Of a stretch of 64,000 nt of DNA, positions 44,712 to 53,129 are shown one piece after another. The stretch comes from an uncultured Lachnospiraceae bacterium (GTDB lineage Bacteria > Bacillota > Clostridia > Lachnospirales > Lachnospiraceae). The translations under genes were made by a program, and so were the position numbers. The stretch lies in contig CAKRIL010000014.1 in assembly GCA_934343915.1 (NCBI GenBank), forward strand, positions 1-64,000, read 5' to 3'. The first letter of the stretch is position 1; the number at the start of each line of letters is the position of its first letter. The notes beneath the pieces are model-generated. The model searched no databases and was not told where the DNA came from. It saw only the letters and a list, made by a program, of their open reading frames with translations.

Positions 44712-45427
44712 TACATAGGGTGGAGAGAGCGATAATAATGGCGGCAGGGTTGGGTACAAGACTCAGACCGGTAACGGATACAATACCTAAACCGCTTATT
44801 AAAGTTAACGGCATAAGAATTATAGATTCCGTTATTGCCGGATTGCAGCATAATGGAATAACAGAAATATATATTGTTGTCGGGTATCTTAAGGAAATGT
44901 TTTTTGACATTGAAAAACAATATAACGGGATAAAATTAATAGAAAATCCATACTATTTAAAATGTAATAATATCTCATCATTGTATGTGGCAAAAGATTA
45001 TTTGGAAAATTCGATTATTCTTGATGGGGATCAGCTTATTTACAATGATGGAATTCTATCTCCGGAGTTTGATAAATCCGGTTATAATGCGGTATGGACG
45101 GAGGAACATACAGATGAATGGCTTATGCAGGTTAAGGATGGCAAAGTTGTATCATGCTCTAGGGAGGGCGGAACTCATGGATGGCAGTTATTTAGTATAT
45201 CAAGGTGGACTGCAGAAGATGGAGCGAGACTAAAAAGACATCTGGAGGAAGAATTTGTCCAAAATAAAAATGTGAATTTATACTGGGATGATGTGGTTAT
45301 GTTCTGCCATTTTAATGAATATGAGCTTGGAATAACAAAGATGAAGTACAGTGATATTATTGAAATAGATAATCTTGAAGAACTAGTTGCACTTGATTCG
45401 ACATATATACACTATAAAGAGGTGTGA
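44708..45427 (+). CDS. licC: LicC-type choline-phosphate cytidylyltransferase
   Basis: A nucleotidyltransferase that makes CDP-choline from CTP and phosphocholine. The 239-residue protein has AIIMAAGLGTRLRPVTDTIP followed by KPLIKVNG, and SIILDGDQLIYND for the metal-binding Asp. Size, fold and position after licA match pneumococcal LicC; other sugar-phosphate nucleotidyltransferases share the first motif. The start is GTG at 44708, six bases after GGGAGG and overlapping the licA stop by four bases (GTGA). It feeds the LicD proteins encoded just upstream. Confidence 0.85.
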   Translation: MIHRVERAIIMAAGLGTRLRPVTDTIPKPLIKVNGIRIIDSVIAGLQHNGITEIYIVVGYLKEMFFDIEKQYNGIKLIENPYYLKCNNISSLYVAKDYLENSIILDGDQLIYNDGILSPEFDKSGYNAVWTEEHTDEWLMQVKDGKVVSCSREGGTHGWQLFSISRWTAEDGARLKRHLEEEFVQNKNVNLYWDDVVMFCHFNEYELGITKMKYSDIIEIDNLEELVALDSTYIHYKEV

Positions 45428-45431
45428 ACAG

Positions 45432-46934
45432 ATGAAAGAAAAAAAACAGATAGATTGGTTAATCACTTTTTGCCCTTTGGCAATAGTGGTGGCATTAAGC
45501 TTGTTATTTTTTTTAATGCCGGAAAAGTCAAATAATATTCTAAGTCAAATCAGGTTTTTTATGGGAAATAAGTTTGGAACATATTTTCTTATAATTGGTC
45601 TTGGTGTATTTTTGCTATCAATTTTTTTAGCCTCGTCGAAATATGGAAATATTGTGCTGGGAGGCAAAGAAGAAAAACCTAAATATTCCTTTTTTGCATG
45701 GGGCAGCATGATGTTTACATGTGGACTTGCGGCAGATATCATTTTTTATTCTTTTGGTGAATGGATTATGTATGCCTCCAATCCTTACATTGATGAAATT
45801 GGTGGTTATCAGGATTGGGCGGCTGTTTTCCCGATTTTTCATTGGAGCTTCATTCCGTGGGGGTTTTATCTTGTGCTTGCAGTGGCTTTTGCTTTTATGA
45901 TACATGTAAAAAAACGTGAAAGACAGAAGTTCTCAGAAGCCTGCAGACCGATTTTGGGTAGACACGCAGACGGAATACCCGGAAAGATTATTGATCTTTT
46001 AGCCGTATTTGCCCTGCTTGCGGGAACGGCAACAACATTTTGTATTGCAACACCTTTGATGTCGGCAATTATAACTGACCTCTTTAATTTTTCAGTCTCA
46101 AATACAACGATTACAATTATAATATTGGTTATTACATGTGTGGTATATACATATTCGCTGCTTCATGGATTCAAAGGAATCGGATTGCTCGCTAAAATAT
46201 GTATATATATGTTTTTTGGTTTGATTCTGTATGTTCTTATATTTGGTGGACAAACATCATATATTGTTGATATGGGATTCCAGTCAATCGGAAAAATGGT
46301 TCAGAATTTTATAGGGCTTGCGACATATACGGATCCGATGAGAGAGACTAATTTCCCCCAGGATTGGACGGTATATTATTGGGCATATTGGATGGTTTGG
46401 TGTGTAGCGGCTCCTTTTTTTATAGGTACTATATCAAAAGGGCGGACGGTAAGACAGGTAATATGCGGGGGATATTTATTTGGCGTTGGGTCTACAATAG
46501 TAAGTTTTGTTGTTTTTGGCAATTATTCGCTTGGACTTCAAAGCAGTGGAGCGGCTGATTATATTGCTCAATATGAGGCAACAGGAAATTTGTACTCGAT
46601 TATTATAAATATAATCCACACAATGCCGGGGGCACGGATTATGCTTGTGATGGTATTGTTAACTATGATAGCTTTCTATTCCACATCCTTTGATTCAATT
46701 GCGTATACTGCATCTTGCTATAGTTATCATAAATTGGGTGCGAATGAGCAGCCGCATATATTGATTCAATTTATGTGGTGTATTCTGTTGATACTGCTTC
46801 CAATAGCACTTGTATTTTCAGACAGTAGTATGAGAAATCTTCAGTCAGTAAGCATTATTGCGGCTTTTCCGATAGGAATTTTGATGGTGATGATTATTGT
46901 TAGCTTCATAAAAGATGCAAGAGAATACAAATGA
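45432..46934 (+). CDS. BCCT family choline/betaine transporter
   Basis: A betaine-choline-carnitine transporter of 500 residues with about 12 membrane spans. The signature WTVYYWAYWMVWCVAAPFF (aromatic box region) and FHWSFIPWGFYLVLAVAFAF match the family, which imports quaternary amines using Na+ or H+ gradients. In pneumococcus the choline permease LicB is a different, DMT-like protein; here a BCCT carrier holds its place after licC. GAGGTG precedes ATG at 45432, five bases after licC. Choline as substrate is inferred from the neighbours. Confidence 0.87.
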   Translation: MKEKKQIDWLITFCPLAIVVALSLLFFLMPEKSNNILSQIRFFMGNKFGTYFLIIGLGVFLLSIFLASSKYGNIVLGGKEEKPKYSFFAWGSMMFTCGLAADIIFYSFGEWIMYASNPYIDEIGGYQDWAAVFPIFHWSFIPWGFYLVLAVAFAFMIHVKKRERQKFSEACRPILGRHADGIPGKIIDLLAVFALLAGTATTFCIATPLMSAIITDLFNFSVSNTTITIIILVITCVVYTYSLLHGFKGIGLLAKICIYMFFGLILYVLIFGGQTSYIVDMGFQSIGKMVQNFIGLATYTDPMRETNFPQDWTVYYWAYWMVWCVAAPFFIGTISKGRTVRQVICGGYLFGVGSTIVSFVVFGNYSLGLQSSGAADYIAQYEATGNLYSIIINIIHTMPGARIMLVMVLLTMIAFYSTSFDSIAYTASCYSYHKLGANEQPHILIQFMWCILLILLPIALVFSDSSMRNLQSVSIIAAFPIGILMVMIIVSFIKDAREYK

Positions 46935-47023
46935 TATATTTACATTGAAGATATAAATTAATATAATAATAATTGAATTGGTTACAGCATCTATGCGCAG
47001 ATATGCAGAGGAAAAGAGGAAAA

Positions 47024-47704
47024 ATGAAAACAGAATTTACGGCTTCGATGATGTGTGCAGACTTCGGACATCTTGAGAGAGAGGTAAGAGAACTGGAAGA
47101 TGGAGGTATCGATTCGTTTCACATAGATATAATGGATGGCAGATATGTGCCGAATTATGCGATGTCACTTAATGATTTACGCTATATACGTTCGGCTACG
47201 GAGCTTCCGCTGGATGTACATCTTATGATTGAACATCCAAATACCCATATTGAATTGTTTCTGCGTAATTTGAATGAGGGTGACACGGTATATATTCATC
47301 CGGAGGCGGAGTATCATCCGTCAACAACATTGCAGAAAATAATTGATGCGGGCATGATGCCGGGAATAGCCATCAATCCCGGAACAAGTATAGAGACAGT
47401 TATGGAAATGCTGCAAATTGTCGATAAAGTATTAGTAATGTCAGTTAATCCGGGTAATGCAGGGCAGATGTATCTGCCATATGTCGGAAAGAAGATTGAC
47501 AGATTGTTAAAGATTAAGGATGAAATGGGTTTTGAAATATATTGGGACGGTGCTTGTGGAATGGACAAGATAGAAACCTTTGCACCAAAAGGGGTTAAGG
47601 GTTTTGTGCTTGGCACCACGGTGCTTTTTGGAAAAGACAGACCGTATAAAGAGATTTTAACCGATATAAAGAAAAAAACAATGATTTCCAATGAAAGGTG
47701 TTAA
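47024..47704 (+). CDS. Ribulose-phosphate 3-epimerase-like protein
   Basis: A 226-residue TIM-barrel protein of the Rpe family, which interconverts ribulose-5-P and xylulose-5-P. Visible motifs are SMMCADFGHLEREVRELEDG, FHIDIMDGRYVPNYAMS with the metal-binding His and Asp, DVHLMIEHP, and VLVMSVNPGNAGQMYLPYVG. The usual DGG phosphate loop reads YWDGACG, a change that may shift substrate. Placed before tarI and tarJ, it could supply ribulose-5-phosphate for CDP-ribitol. ATG at 47024 follows AAGAGG. It is more likely a pathway-specific paralogue than the housekeeping copy. Confidence 0.82.
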   Translation: MKTEFTASMMCADFGHLEREVRELEDGGIDSFHIDIMDGRYVPNYAMSLNDLRYIRSATELPLDVHLMIEHPNTHIELFLRNLNEGDTVYIHPEAEYHPSTTLQKIIDAGMMPGIAINPGTSIETVMEMLQIVDKVLVMSVNPGNAGQMYLPYVGKKIDRLLKIKDEMGFEIYWDGACGMDKIETFAPKGVKGFVLGTTVLFGKDRPYKEILTDIKKKTMISNERC

Positions 47705-47716
47705 AGGGTGACAAAC

Positions 47717-49420
47717 ATGTATGATGAATTAATTAAGAAACTGAATCCGAAACCTGTTTTCAATCTTACATGGTATAAGAATGAAGATTTGTATTCAGAA
47801 GGTGAAATTGAAGATAAGATAATTGACATGATAGCAGGCAATGAAACAGAAAATTATAGTAAGGTTATTGCAGAGGAGTTTGGCTGGTCTACTTACTACC
47901 ACTTGACGCACACGCGAAAGAATATTGTAAACTGGTATCCGTTTAAAAAGGATAGCAGTGTGCTTGAGATTGGATGCGGTATGGGGGCAATAACCAATTT
48001 ATTGTGTGAAAAGTGTAATGATGTAACAGCGGTAGAACTATCCAGGAAAAGGGCAACGGCAGCACTTTTGCGTTGCAAGGACAAAGAAAATCTTGAAATT
48101 ATTGTAGGAAATTTAAATGACATTGAATTTGGAAAGAAATTTGACTATATAACATTGATAGGTGTATTGGAGTATCAGGGAAAATATACTAATACTGACA
48201 ATCCTTATATGGATTTTATAAAAGAAATAAAGAAACTGTTAAAACCGGATGGCAGGCTGTTGATTGCAATAGAAAATAAGTATGGACTTAAATATTGGTG
48301 CGGAGCAAGGGAAGATCATACCGGAATTCCATTTGCAGGAATTAACCAGTACAGCTTTACAGATAACGGAGTGAGAACATTTTCAAAAGCTGAACTTGAT
48401 AGACTTATAAAAGAAAGTGGATTTAAAAATACATATTTCTATTATCCTATGCCTGATTACAAACTCCCTAGAGTTATATATTCCGAAAATTGGTTACCTG
48501 ACAGTGAAAGCAGCCAGAATCTTCGGCCTTATTATGCTCCGGATAGGAGTACGCTTGTTGCTGATGAAATGTCAATATATAAGGATGTAATAGATAACAA
48601 TGTCTTTGAATTTTTTGCAAATTCTTTTCTGGTTGAATGTTCTGACAGTGAAGATGTAGGAAAGGTAAGCTTTGCGGTTATAAGTAATGAAAGATTGGAA
48701 AAGTACAGAGTTGGAACAAGGTGTATTGGAAAAGATAAGGTAGAAAAGTTTGCGCTTAATCCTACTCTGGGACAAGAACACCTGATGCAGATAAAGAAAA
48801 ATACAGATGCTTTGAAAAAGGCAGGATTAAATGTTCTAGAGCATGTATATGAGAATGAAAAAATTATAACTGATTATTCAAAGGATATGCTGTTAGAAGA
48901 AAAGTTACATGAATTATACTGTAAAAAAGATATAGATGGTATATATAAAATGTGCGATAAGCTTTACAATCAGATTTTGTGTTCATCCGAGCATCTTACA
49001 TCAGATGACAATATATTATATGAGTTGAATATTGCTTCTAATATGCATGATGATAAGTATGGACCTATTATGAAAATCGGTTATTTGGACATGATTTTCA
49101 GGAATGCTTTTGTTAAAGATGATGATTGGTACTGGTTTGACCAGGAGTGGATATTGGGCGGTGTGCCGGCGAATTATATATTATGCAGGGCTGTACGACT
49201 GATGTATATGTCGTTTCCGGATATGGAAATGGTATTGCCGGCTGATAAAATACTGCGCAGATATGGATTGATTCCTGAAATATTAAAAGAGTATAACAGT
49301 CTTGAAAAAATGTTTATAGAATTAGTTATGGATATGTATCATCTTACGGAAAGCAATTATTTTGCTTATGGAGATAGAAAAACATATATGGATAATATAA
49401 ATAAAATTTTAACAAATTAA
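47717..49420 (+). CDS. SAM-dependent methyltransferase with C-terminal unknown domain
   Basis: A 567-residue protein. Residues about 85-210 are a class I methyltransferase core (VLEIGCGMGAITNLLCEKCN, then VTAVELSRKRATAALL and FDYITLIGVLEYQGKY). After it come a second conserved half with KYGLKYWCGAREDHTGIPFA and a C-terminal segment with WYWFDQEWILGGVPANYILC that I cannot assign. Proteins of this layout occur in Firmicute polysaccharide loci. ATG at 47717 has AAAGGG eight bases upstream; a GTG three codons earlier overlaps that site. It lies 12 bases after the epimerase-like gene. Confidence 0.75.
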   Translation: MYDELIKKLNPKPVFNLTWYKNEDLYSEGEIEDKIIDMIAGNETENYSKVIAEEFGWSTYYHLTHTRKNIVNWYPFKKDSSVLEIGCGMGAITNLLCEKCNDVTAVELSRKRATAALLRCKDKENLEIIVGNLNDIEFGKKFDYITLIGVLEYQGKYTNTDNPYMDFIKEIKKLLKPDGRLLIAIENKYGLKYWCGAREDHTGIPFAGINQYSFTDNGVRTFSKAELDRLIKESGFKNTYFYYPMPDYKLPRVIYSENWLPDSESSQNLRPYYAPDRSTLVADEMSIYKDVIDNNVFEFFANSFLVECSDSEDVGKVSFAVISNERLEKYRVGTRCIGKDKVEKFALNPTLGQEHLMQIKKNTDALKKAGLNVLEHVYENEKIITDYSKDMLLEEKLHELYCKKDIDGIYKMCDKLYNQILCSSEHLTSDDNILYELNIASNMHDDKYGPIMKIGYLDMIFRNAFVKDDDWYWFDQEWILGGVPANYILCRAVRLMYMSFPDMEMVLPADKILRRYGLIPEILKEYNSLEKMFIELVMDMYHLTESNYFAYGDRKTYMDNINKILTN

Positions 49421-49446
49421 TTTATATATGTTTGGATGGGGGATAT

Positions 49447-50166
49447 ATGATTACTGCACTTATTTTGGCAGGAGGAAAGGGTTTAAGAATTGGAAGCGAT
49501 GTTCCAAAGCAGTACATACAGGTGGGAAAGCGCCCCATAATATCATATTGCTTGAGAACATTAGCATGCAGCAATAGGATTGATGCTATATGGATAGTGG
49601 CTGACAGGATGAGGCAGGATTACATTCGCGGCTGTATGGAAAGGGATGCGAGGCTGCTCGGAGAACGGGTTTTAAAAAAGTTTCGTGGTTTTTCCGAACC
49701 TGGAGAGAATAGGCAGTTGTCGATTTATAATGGTATATGTGATGTAATTAAATATATAGGTGTGGACGGATATATTTTAGTGCATGATGCTGCCCGCCCG
49801 CGCCTGAGTATGACTCTGATAAAGAGATGCGTTGATGCAGCCGATGGACATGATGGTGTAATTCCTGTTATTCCGATGAAGGATACGGTATATAGAAGCG
49901 ATGACGGGAAAAATATCACGGGACTGCTTAAAAGGAGCACTTTGTATGCCGGACAGGCTCCGGAGCTGTTTAGTATCAATAAGTATTACGAAGCGAATAG
50001 GACACTTATTCCCGATAAAATACTGGACATAAACGGTTCAACAGAACCGGCGGTGCTCTCCGGAATGGATATTGTGATGGTCAATGGTCATGAGAGTAAT
50101 TATAAGATAACAACAGCGTCTGACCTAGAACGTTTCAAAAGCTATGTTGCTTCATTACATATTTGA
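49447..50166 (+). CDS. tarI: TarI/IspD-like cytidylyltransferase
   Basis: A 239-residue cytidylyltransferase with ITALILAGGKGLRIGSDVPK, QYIQVGKRPIISYCL, YILVHDAARPRLSMTL and YKITTASDLERFKSY. IspD (isoprenoid synthesis) and TarI (CDP-ribitol from ribitol-5-P) share these. The pairing with a TarJ-like dehydrogenase 34 bases later favours TarI, as in pneumococcus and Bacillus subtilis W23. The start ATG at 49447 follows GGGGGA closely. It would supply CDP-ribitol to a LicD protein or to the CDP-polyol transferase on the minus strand. Confidence 0.82.
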   Translation: MITALILAGGKGLRIGSDVPKQYIQVGKRPIISYCLRTLACSNRIDAIWIVADRMRQDYIRGCMERDARLLGERVLKKFRGFSEPGENRQLSIYNGICDVIKYIGVDGYILVHDAARPRLSMTLIKRCVDAADGHDGVIPVIPMKDTVYRSDDGKNITGLLKRSTLYAGQAPELFSINKYYEANRTLIPDKILDINGSTEPAVLSGMDIVMVNGHESNYKITTASDLERFKSYVASLHI

Positions 50167-50200
50167 GAGTATAAGATAAACAATATAAGGAGCTGCTTAT

Positions 50201-51259
50201 ATGAAGGCGTGGGTTTTACATGATATAGGAAATATAACATTGGATGATGTGCCTGTTCCGAAACCCGAACGGGGGCAGGTGCTGGTGAAAGTAAAGGCAG
50301 CGGGAATATGTGGTTCAGACATCCCGCGAATATACTCTACCGGAGCACACAAAATGCCGTTGATTCCCGGACATGAATTTGCCGGTGAGGTCATAGGGTT
50401 GGGAGAGGGTGTAGGCAACAAATGGTTGGGAAAGAGAGTAGGTGTGTTTCCGCTTATTCCATGTAAAAGGTGTACATCATGTAATAATCGCATATATGAA
50501 ATGTGCCGCAATTACAATTACCTTGGTTCAAGATGCAACGGGGGATTTGCAGAATATGCAGCAGTTCCGGAATGGAATCTTATAGATTTGGGTGGTAATG
50601 TCAAATATGAGGAAGCAGCTATGCTTGAGCCGATGTCAGTTGCAGTTCATGCAATCAGAAGGGTTAATCCGGTGCCGGGCGACCGGGTACTTGTACTTGG
50701 ACAGGGGACGATTGGTGAATTGATTGTAATGTTCCTTATTGAAATGGGCATAGAGAACATTTTCGTGGTGGGTAATAAAGAACTTCAACGTGACAATATG
50801 ATAAAGCTTGGCATATCTAAAGAAAACTATTGTGACAGCAGAACACAGAATACTTGCCAATGGATACACGATATGACAGACGGGCAGGGAGTAGATGTAG
50901 CATTTGAATGTGTCGGTTCTAACAAAACGATAGCTCAGTCGGTTGATTGTGCTGCACCGGCCGGAAGGGTATGCGTGGTGGGAAATCCTTGTGGCGAAAT
51001 GACATTTGAGAGAAATACTTACTGGAAAATTCTGAGAAATCAATTAATTATAACCGGGACATGGAATTCAAGTTTTTATGGTGAAAGTGATTTGGATAAC
51101 ATAAAAGATGATTGGCATTATGCCTTAAGCAGATTGAAACATACTAAAATTAATCCGTCTGTGTTTATCACACATTTATTGTCTATAAACGAGTTGGAAC
51201 ATGGCTTAATTATTATGCGTGATAAAACAGAGGACTACGTAAAAATTATGGTACATTAA
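50201..51259 (+). CDS. tarJ: TarJ-like zinc alcohol dehydrogenase (ribulose-5-P reductase)
   Basis: A medium-chain dehydrogenase of 352 residues that would reduce ribulose-5-phosphate to ribitol-5-phosphate with NADPH. It has the catalytic zinc region GICGSDIPRIY and PGHEFAGEVIGLGEGVG, the structural-zinc Cys cluster CKRCTSCNNRIYEMC, and the nucleotide loop VLGQGTIGELIVMFL. The closest named types are TarJ and sorbitol dehydrogenase; the order epimerase-tarI-tarJ supports TarJ. AAGGAG lies about ten bases before the ATG. Its stop codon directly abuts the stop of the convergent minus-strand gene. Confidence 0.82.
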   Translation: MKAWVLHDIGNITLDDVPVPKPERGQVLVKVKAAGICGSDIPRIYSTGAHKMPLIPGHEFAGEVIGLGEGVGNKWLGKRVGVFPLIPCKRCTSCNNRIYEMCRNYNYLGSRCNGGFAEYAAVPEWNLIDLGGNVKYEEAAMLEPMSVAVHAIRRVNPVPGDRVLVLGQGTIGELIVMFLIEMGIENIFVVGNKELQRDNMIKLGISKENYCDSRTQNTCQWIHDMTDGQGVDVAFECVGSNKTIAQSVDCAAPAGRVCVVGNPCGEMTFERNTYWKILRNQLIITGTWNSSFYGESDLDNIKDDWHYALSRLKHTKINPSVFITHLLSINELEHGLIIMRDKTEDYVKIMVH

Positions 51260-51910
51260 TCAGGACATATATTCATTTAGAAAAATTTTTCGGTATTTGT
51301 GATATGATCTCAAGTTGAGCAGGCCATCATTATGTATAGCCATAGGTTCGCGATTTGCAGGGATTACTACTTTGTAGCCATTTTTTCTGAATTCAAAGCT
51401 TTGTGATGCATCATAAAAATCCCAGCCGTCAAATAAATCCTCGCGCCATGGCAAATCCGCTTGTGTCGCCATTAGAAAACCATCTACTGCGTCAGCTTCA
51501 ACATATTTATCTGAAGATGTATCAAAAAATTTTTTATTTTTCCCATAAATATATGTTGAATAGAGAGCACCTATTTCTTTTTTTGCCCACATTATGCCGT
51601 TATGAGGCATGCTTTGTGCACCTACAAGACCAATAAGACCTATGGAATTGTCGTCAAAGATAGCAAGAATTTTATATAGAAAATCCGGATCAATAATAAA
51701 AACATCCTGGTGCATGTATATTTTGTATTTTGCATCGGAGGCATTCATGGCCTCGTTGTAGCCGGATGCCATGGACGTGGAATCATATATGGTTATACAG
51801 TCTATGGAGTATCCGTCAGGAATATTTAAGTGGTTTATATAATAAATAGCTTCATTAAATGAAGAGTCATTATTTACACACATTATAAAGCAAATCTTTT
51901 TACAATCCAT
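51260..51910 (-). CDS. StrF-like (Glyco_tranf_2_5) glycosyltransferase, copy B
   Basis: A 216-residue GT-A type transferase with KKICFIMCVNNDSSFNEAIY, the YNEAMNASDAKYKIYMHQDV motif and DLFDGWDFYDASQSFEFRKN. This resembles the StrF/Glyco_tranf_2_5 group (PF13712). It is clearly paralogous to the gene at 52470. Its start lies 11 bases inside the end of the preceding unknown gene, and the same overlap occurs in the other copy. It is the last gene of the minus-strand run. Confidence 0.8.
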   Translation of the reverse strand: MDCKKICFIMCVNNDSSFNEAIYYINHLNIPDGYSIDCITIYDSTSMASGYNEAMNASDAKYKIYMHQDVFIIDPDFLYKILAIFDDNSIGLIGLVGAQSMPHNGIMWAKKEIGALYSTYIYGKNKKFFDTSSDKYVEADAVDGFLMATQADLPWREDLFDGWDFYDASQSFEFRKNGYKVVIPANREPMAIHNDGLLNLRSYHKYRKIFLNEYMS

Positions 51911-52460
51911 ATTCTATACGAATCCTTTCCGTGGTTTTGTACGGGAGTGTTATCATATTGTGGTTATTTAAAAGTGTAAGTAATTTGTCGTAGCAATTAT
52001 TTGTAAAAGCAGCAGTTCTTATGATTTCTGCAAAATAATAGAGGGACAGATTATTTTCTTTAATTAGTTCTACAAGCAGTTCTTTGGCTTCAACATCATC
52101 AAAAAATTCAATTCGCCATAAGATATATTTAGTCCGTTCGATAAGCCGTACAAAATCCTCAATAGTGTCAATGGTATCTAATATAGAGACTTCGGATTGT
52201 GAATTACGTTCACATATATATACTTGCATTATCTCATACATATATGCAAACTCAGGAACATTTTTGTATGTATTTATAGTGTCCTGGTTTGTAAATATTA
52301 ATGCAAGGCTTTTCTTAGCCTCTTCGGAATGAAGCCTAAAAAGCTGCTGTATATTTTTTCTGAATTCCGGATAAAATTTGTCTATTTTGTAATATTGTTG
52401 AGAGGTCTGATTTTCATATTCAGATGCGAAAGCATCGCTGTCTCTGTCGAATGTTGGCAT
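51900..52460 (-). CDS. Helical protein of unknown family, copy B
   Basis: A 186-residue, acidic, probably all-helical protein with no family I recognise. It begins MPTFDRDSDAFASEYENQTS and contains NVPEFAYMYEIMQVYICERN and ERTKYILWRIEFFDDVEAKE. It ends TTERIRIEYGL, as does its longer paralogue at 53119 (ATERIRIKYGL). Compared with that copy it lacks about 45 residues before the C-terminus, where copy A has TPR-like helices (MESLDPGNEDILCTLASF). AGGAG precedes the ATG. Always next to a StrF-like transferase here, so perhaps its partner or acceptor-binding subunit. Confidence 0.65.
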   Translation of the reverse strand: MPTFDRDSDAFASEYENQTSQQYYKIDKFYPEFRKNIQQLFRLHSEEAKKSLALIFTNQDTINTYKNVPEFAYMYEIMQVYICERNSQSEVSILDTIDTIEDFVRLIERTKYILWRIEFFDDVEAKELLVELIKENNLSLYYFAEIIRTAAFTNNCYDKLLTLLNNHNMITLPYKTTERIRIEYGL

Positions 52461-52469
52461 AGGAACTCC

Positions 52470-53129
52470 TTAATTTAATAAATTACTGTATTCTTTTATA
52501 AATATTTTCCTATATTTAAAATAGTTTCTTAAATTGAGTAGGCCGTCATTGTGAACGACAAGAGCATTATCGGAAACGGGAACAACGACTTTGTATCCAC
52601 GTTTACGAAATTCAAAACTTTGTGATGCATCATAGAAGTCCCAGCCATCAAATAAGTCTTCACGCCAAGGAATATCATATTGAGTAGCTAAGAGCATACC
52701 GTCAGCGGCTTCAACATCAAAATATTTTTGACCTTGGGATGGTGAAATATTTCGATTTGATGTATATATGCATGTTGAAAAAAATGCTCCAACCTCATTT
52801 CCTTCCCACATTATTCCATTGACCGGCATTTTTTGTGCACCTATTATACCAATCATGCCTATTTTTTTATCTGAAAATATATCAAGCAGTTTGTATAAAA
52901 AATTCTTGTCAACAATAAAGACATCCTGATGCATATATATTTTATACTTTGCATCTGATGCCTGCATTGCTTCATTATAACCTGATGTCATAGAGTGAGC
53001 GTCGGTAACCGTAATGCAATCAAGTGCATAGCCGTCAGGAATGCTAAGCCGATTAATATAATATAATGCCTCATTTTTAGAAAATTCATTGTTGGTACAC
53101 ATTATAAAACATATTTTTTTAGAGTCCAT
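52470..53129 (-). CDS. StrF-like (Glyco_tranf_2_5) glycosyltransferase, copy A
   Basis: A 219-residue paralogue of the gene at 51260, with KKICFIMCTNNEFSKNEALY, YNEAMQASDAKYKIYMHQDV, GMIGIIGAQKMPVNGIMWEG and DLFDGWDFYDASQSFEFRKR. The conserved HQDV may act in place of the GT-A DxD. It starts 11 bases inside the upstream helical gene and ends 9 bases before copy B of that gene. It belongs to the duplicated module downstream of a sigma-28-like promoter. Confidence 0.8.
   Translation of the reverse strand: MDSKKICFIMCTNNEFSKNEALYYINRLSIPDGYALDCITVTDAHSMTSGYNEAMQASDAKYKIYMHQDVFIVDKNFLYKLLDIFSDKKIGMIGIIGAQKMPVNGIMWEGNEVGAFFSTCIYTSNRNISPSQGQKYFDVEAADGMLLATQYDIPWREDLFDGWDFYDASQSFEFRKRGYKVVVPVSDNALVVHNDGLLNLRNYFKYRKIFIKEYSNLLN

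Noticed and set aside
49447..50166. IspD of the isoprenoid pathway
   Set aside because: The motifs fit both IspD and TarI. The neighbouring TarJ-like dehydrogenase and lic genes make TarI the better call, though IspD is not fully excluded.
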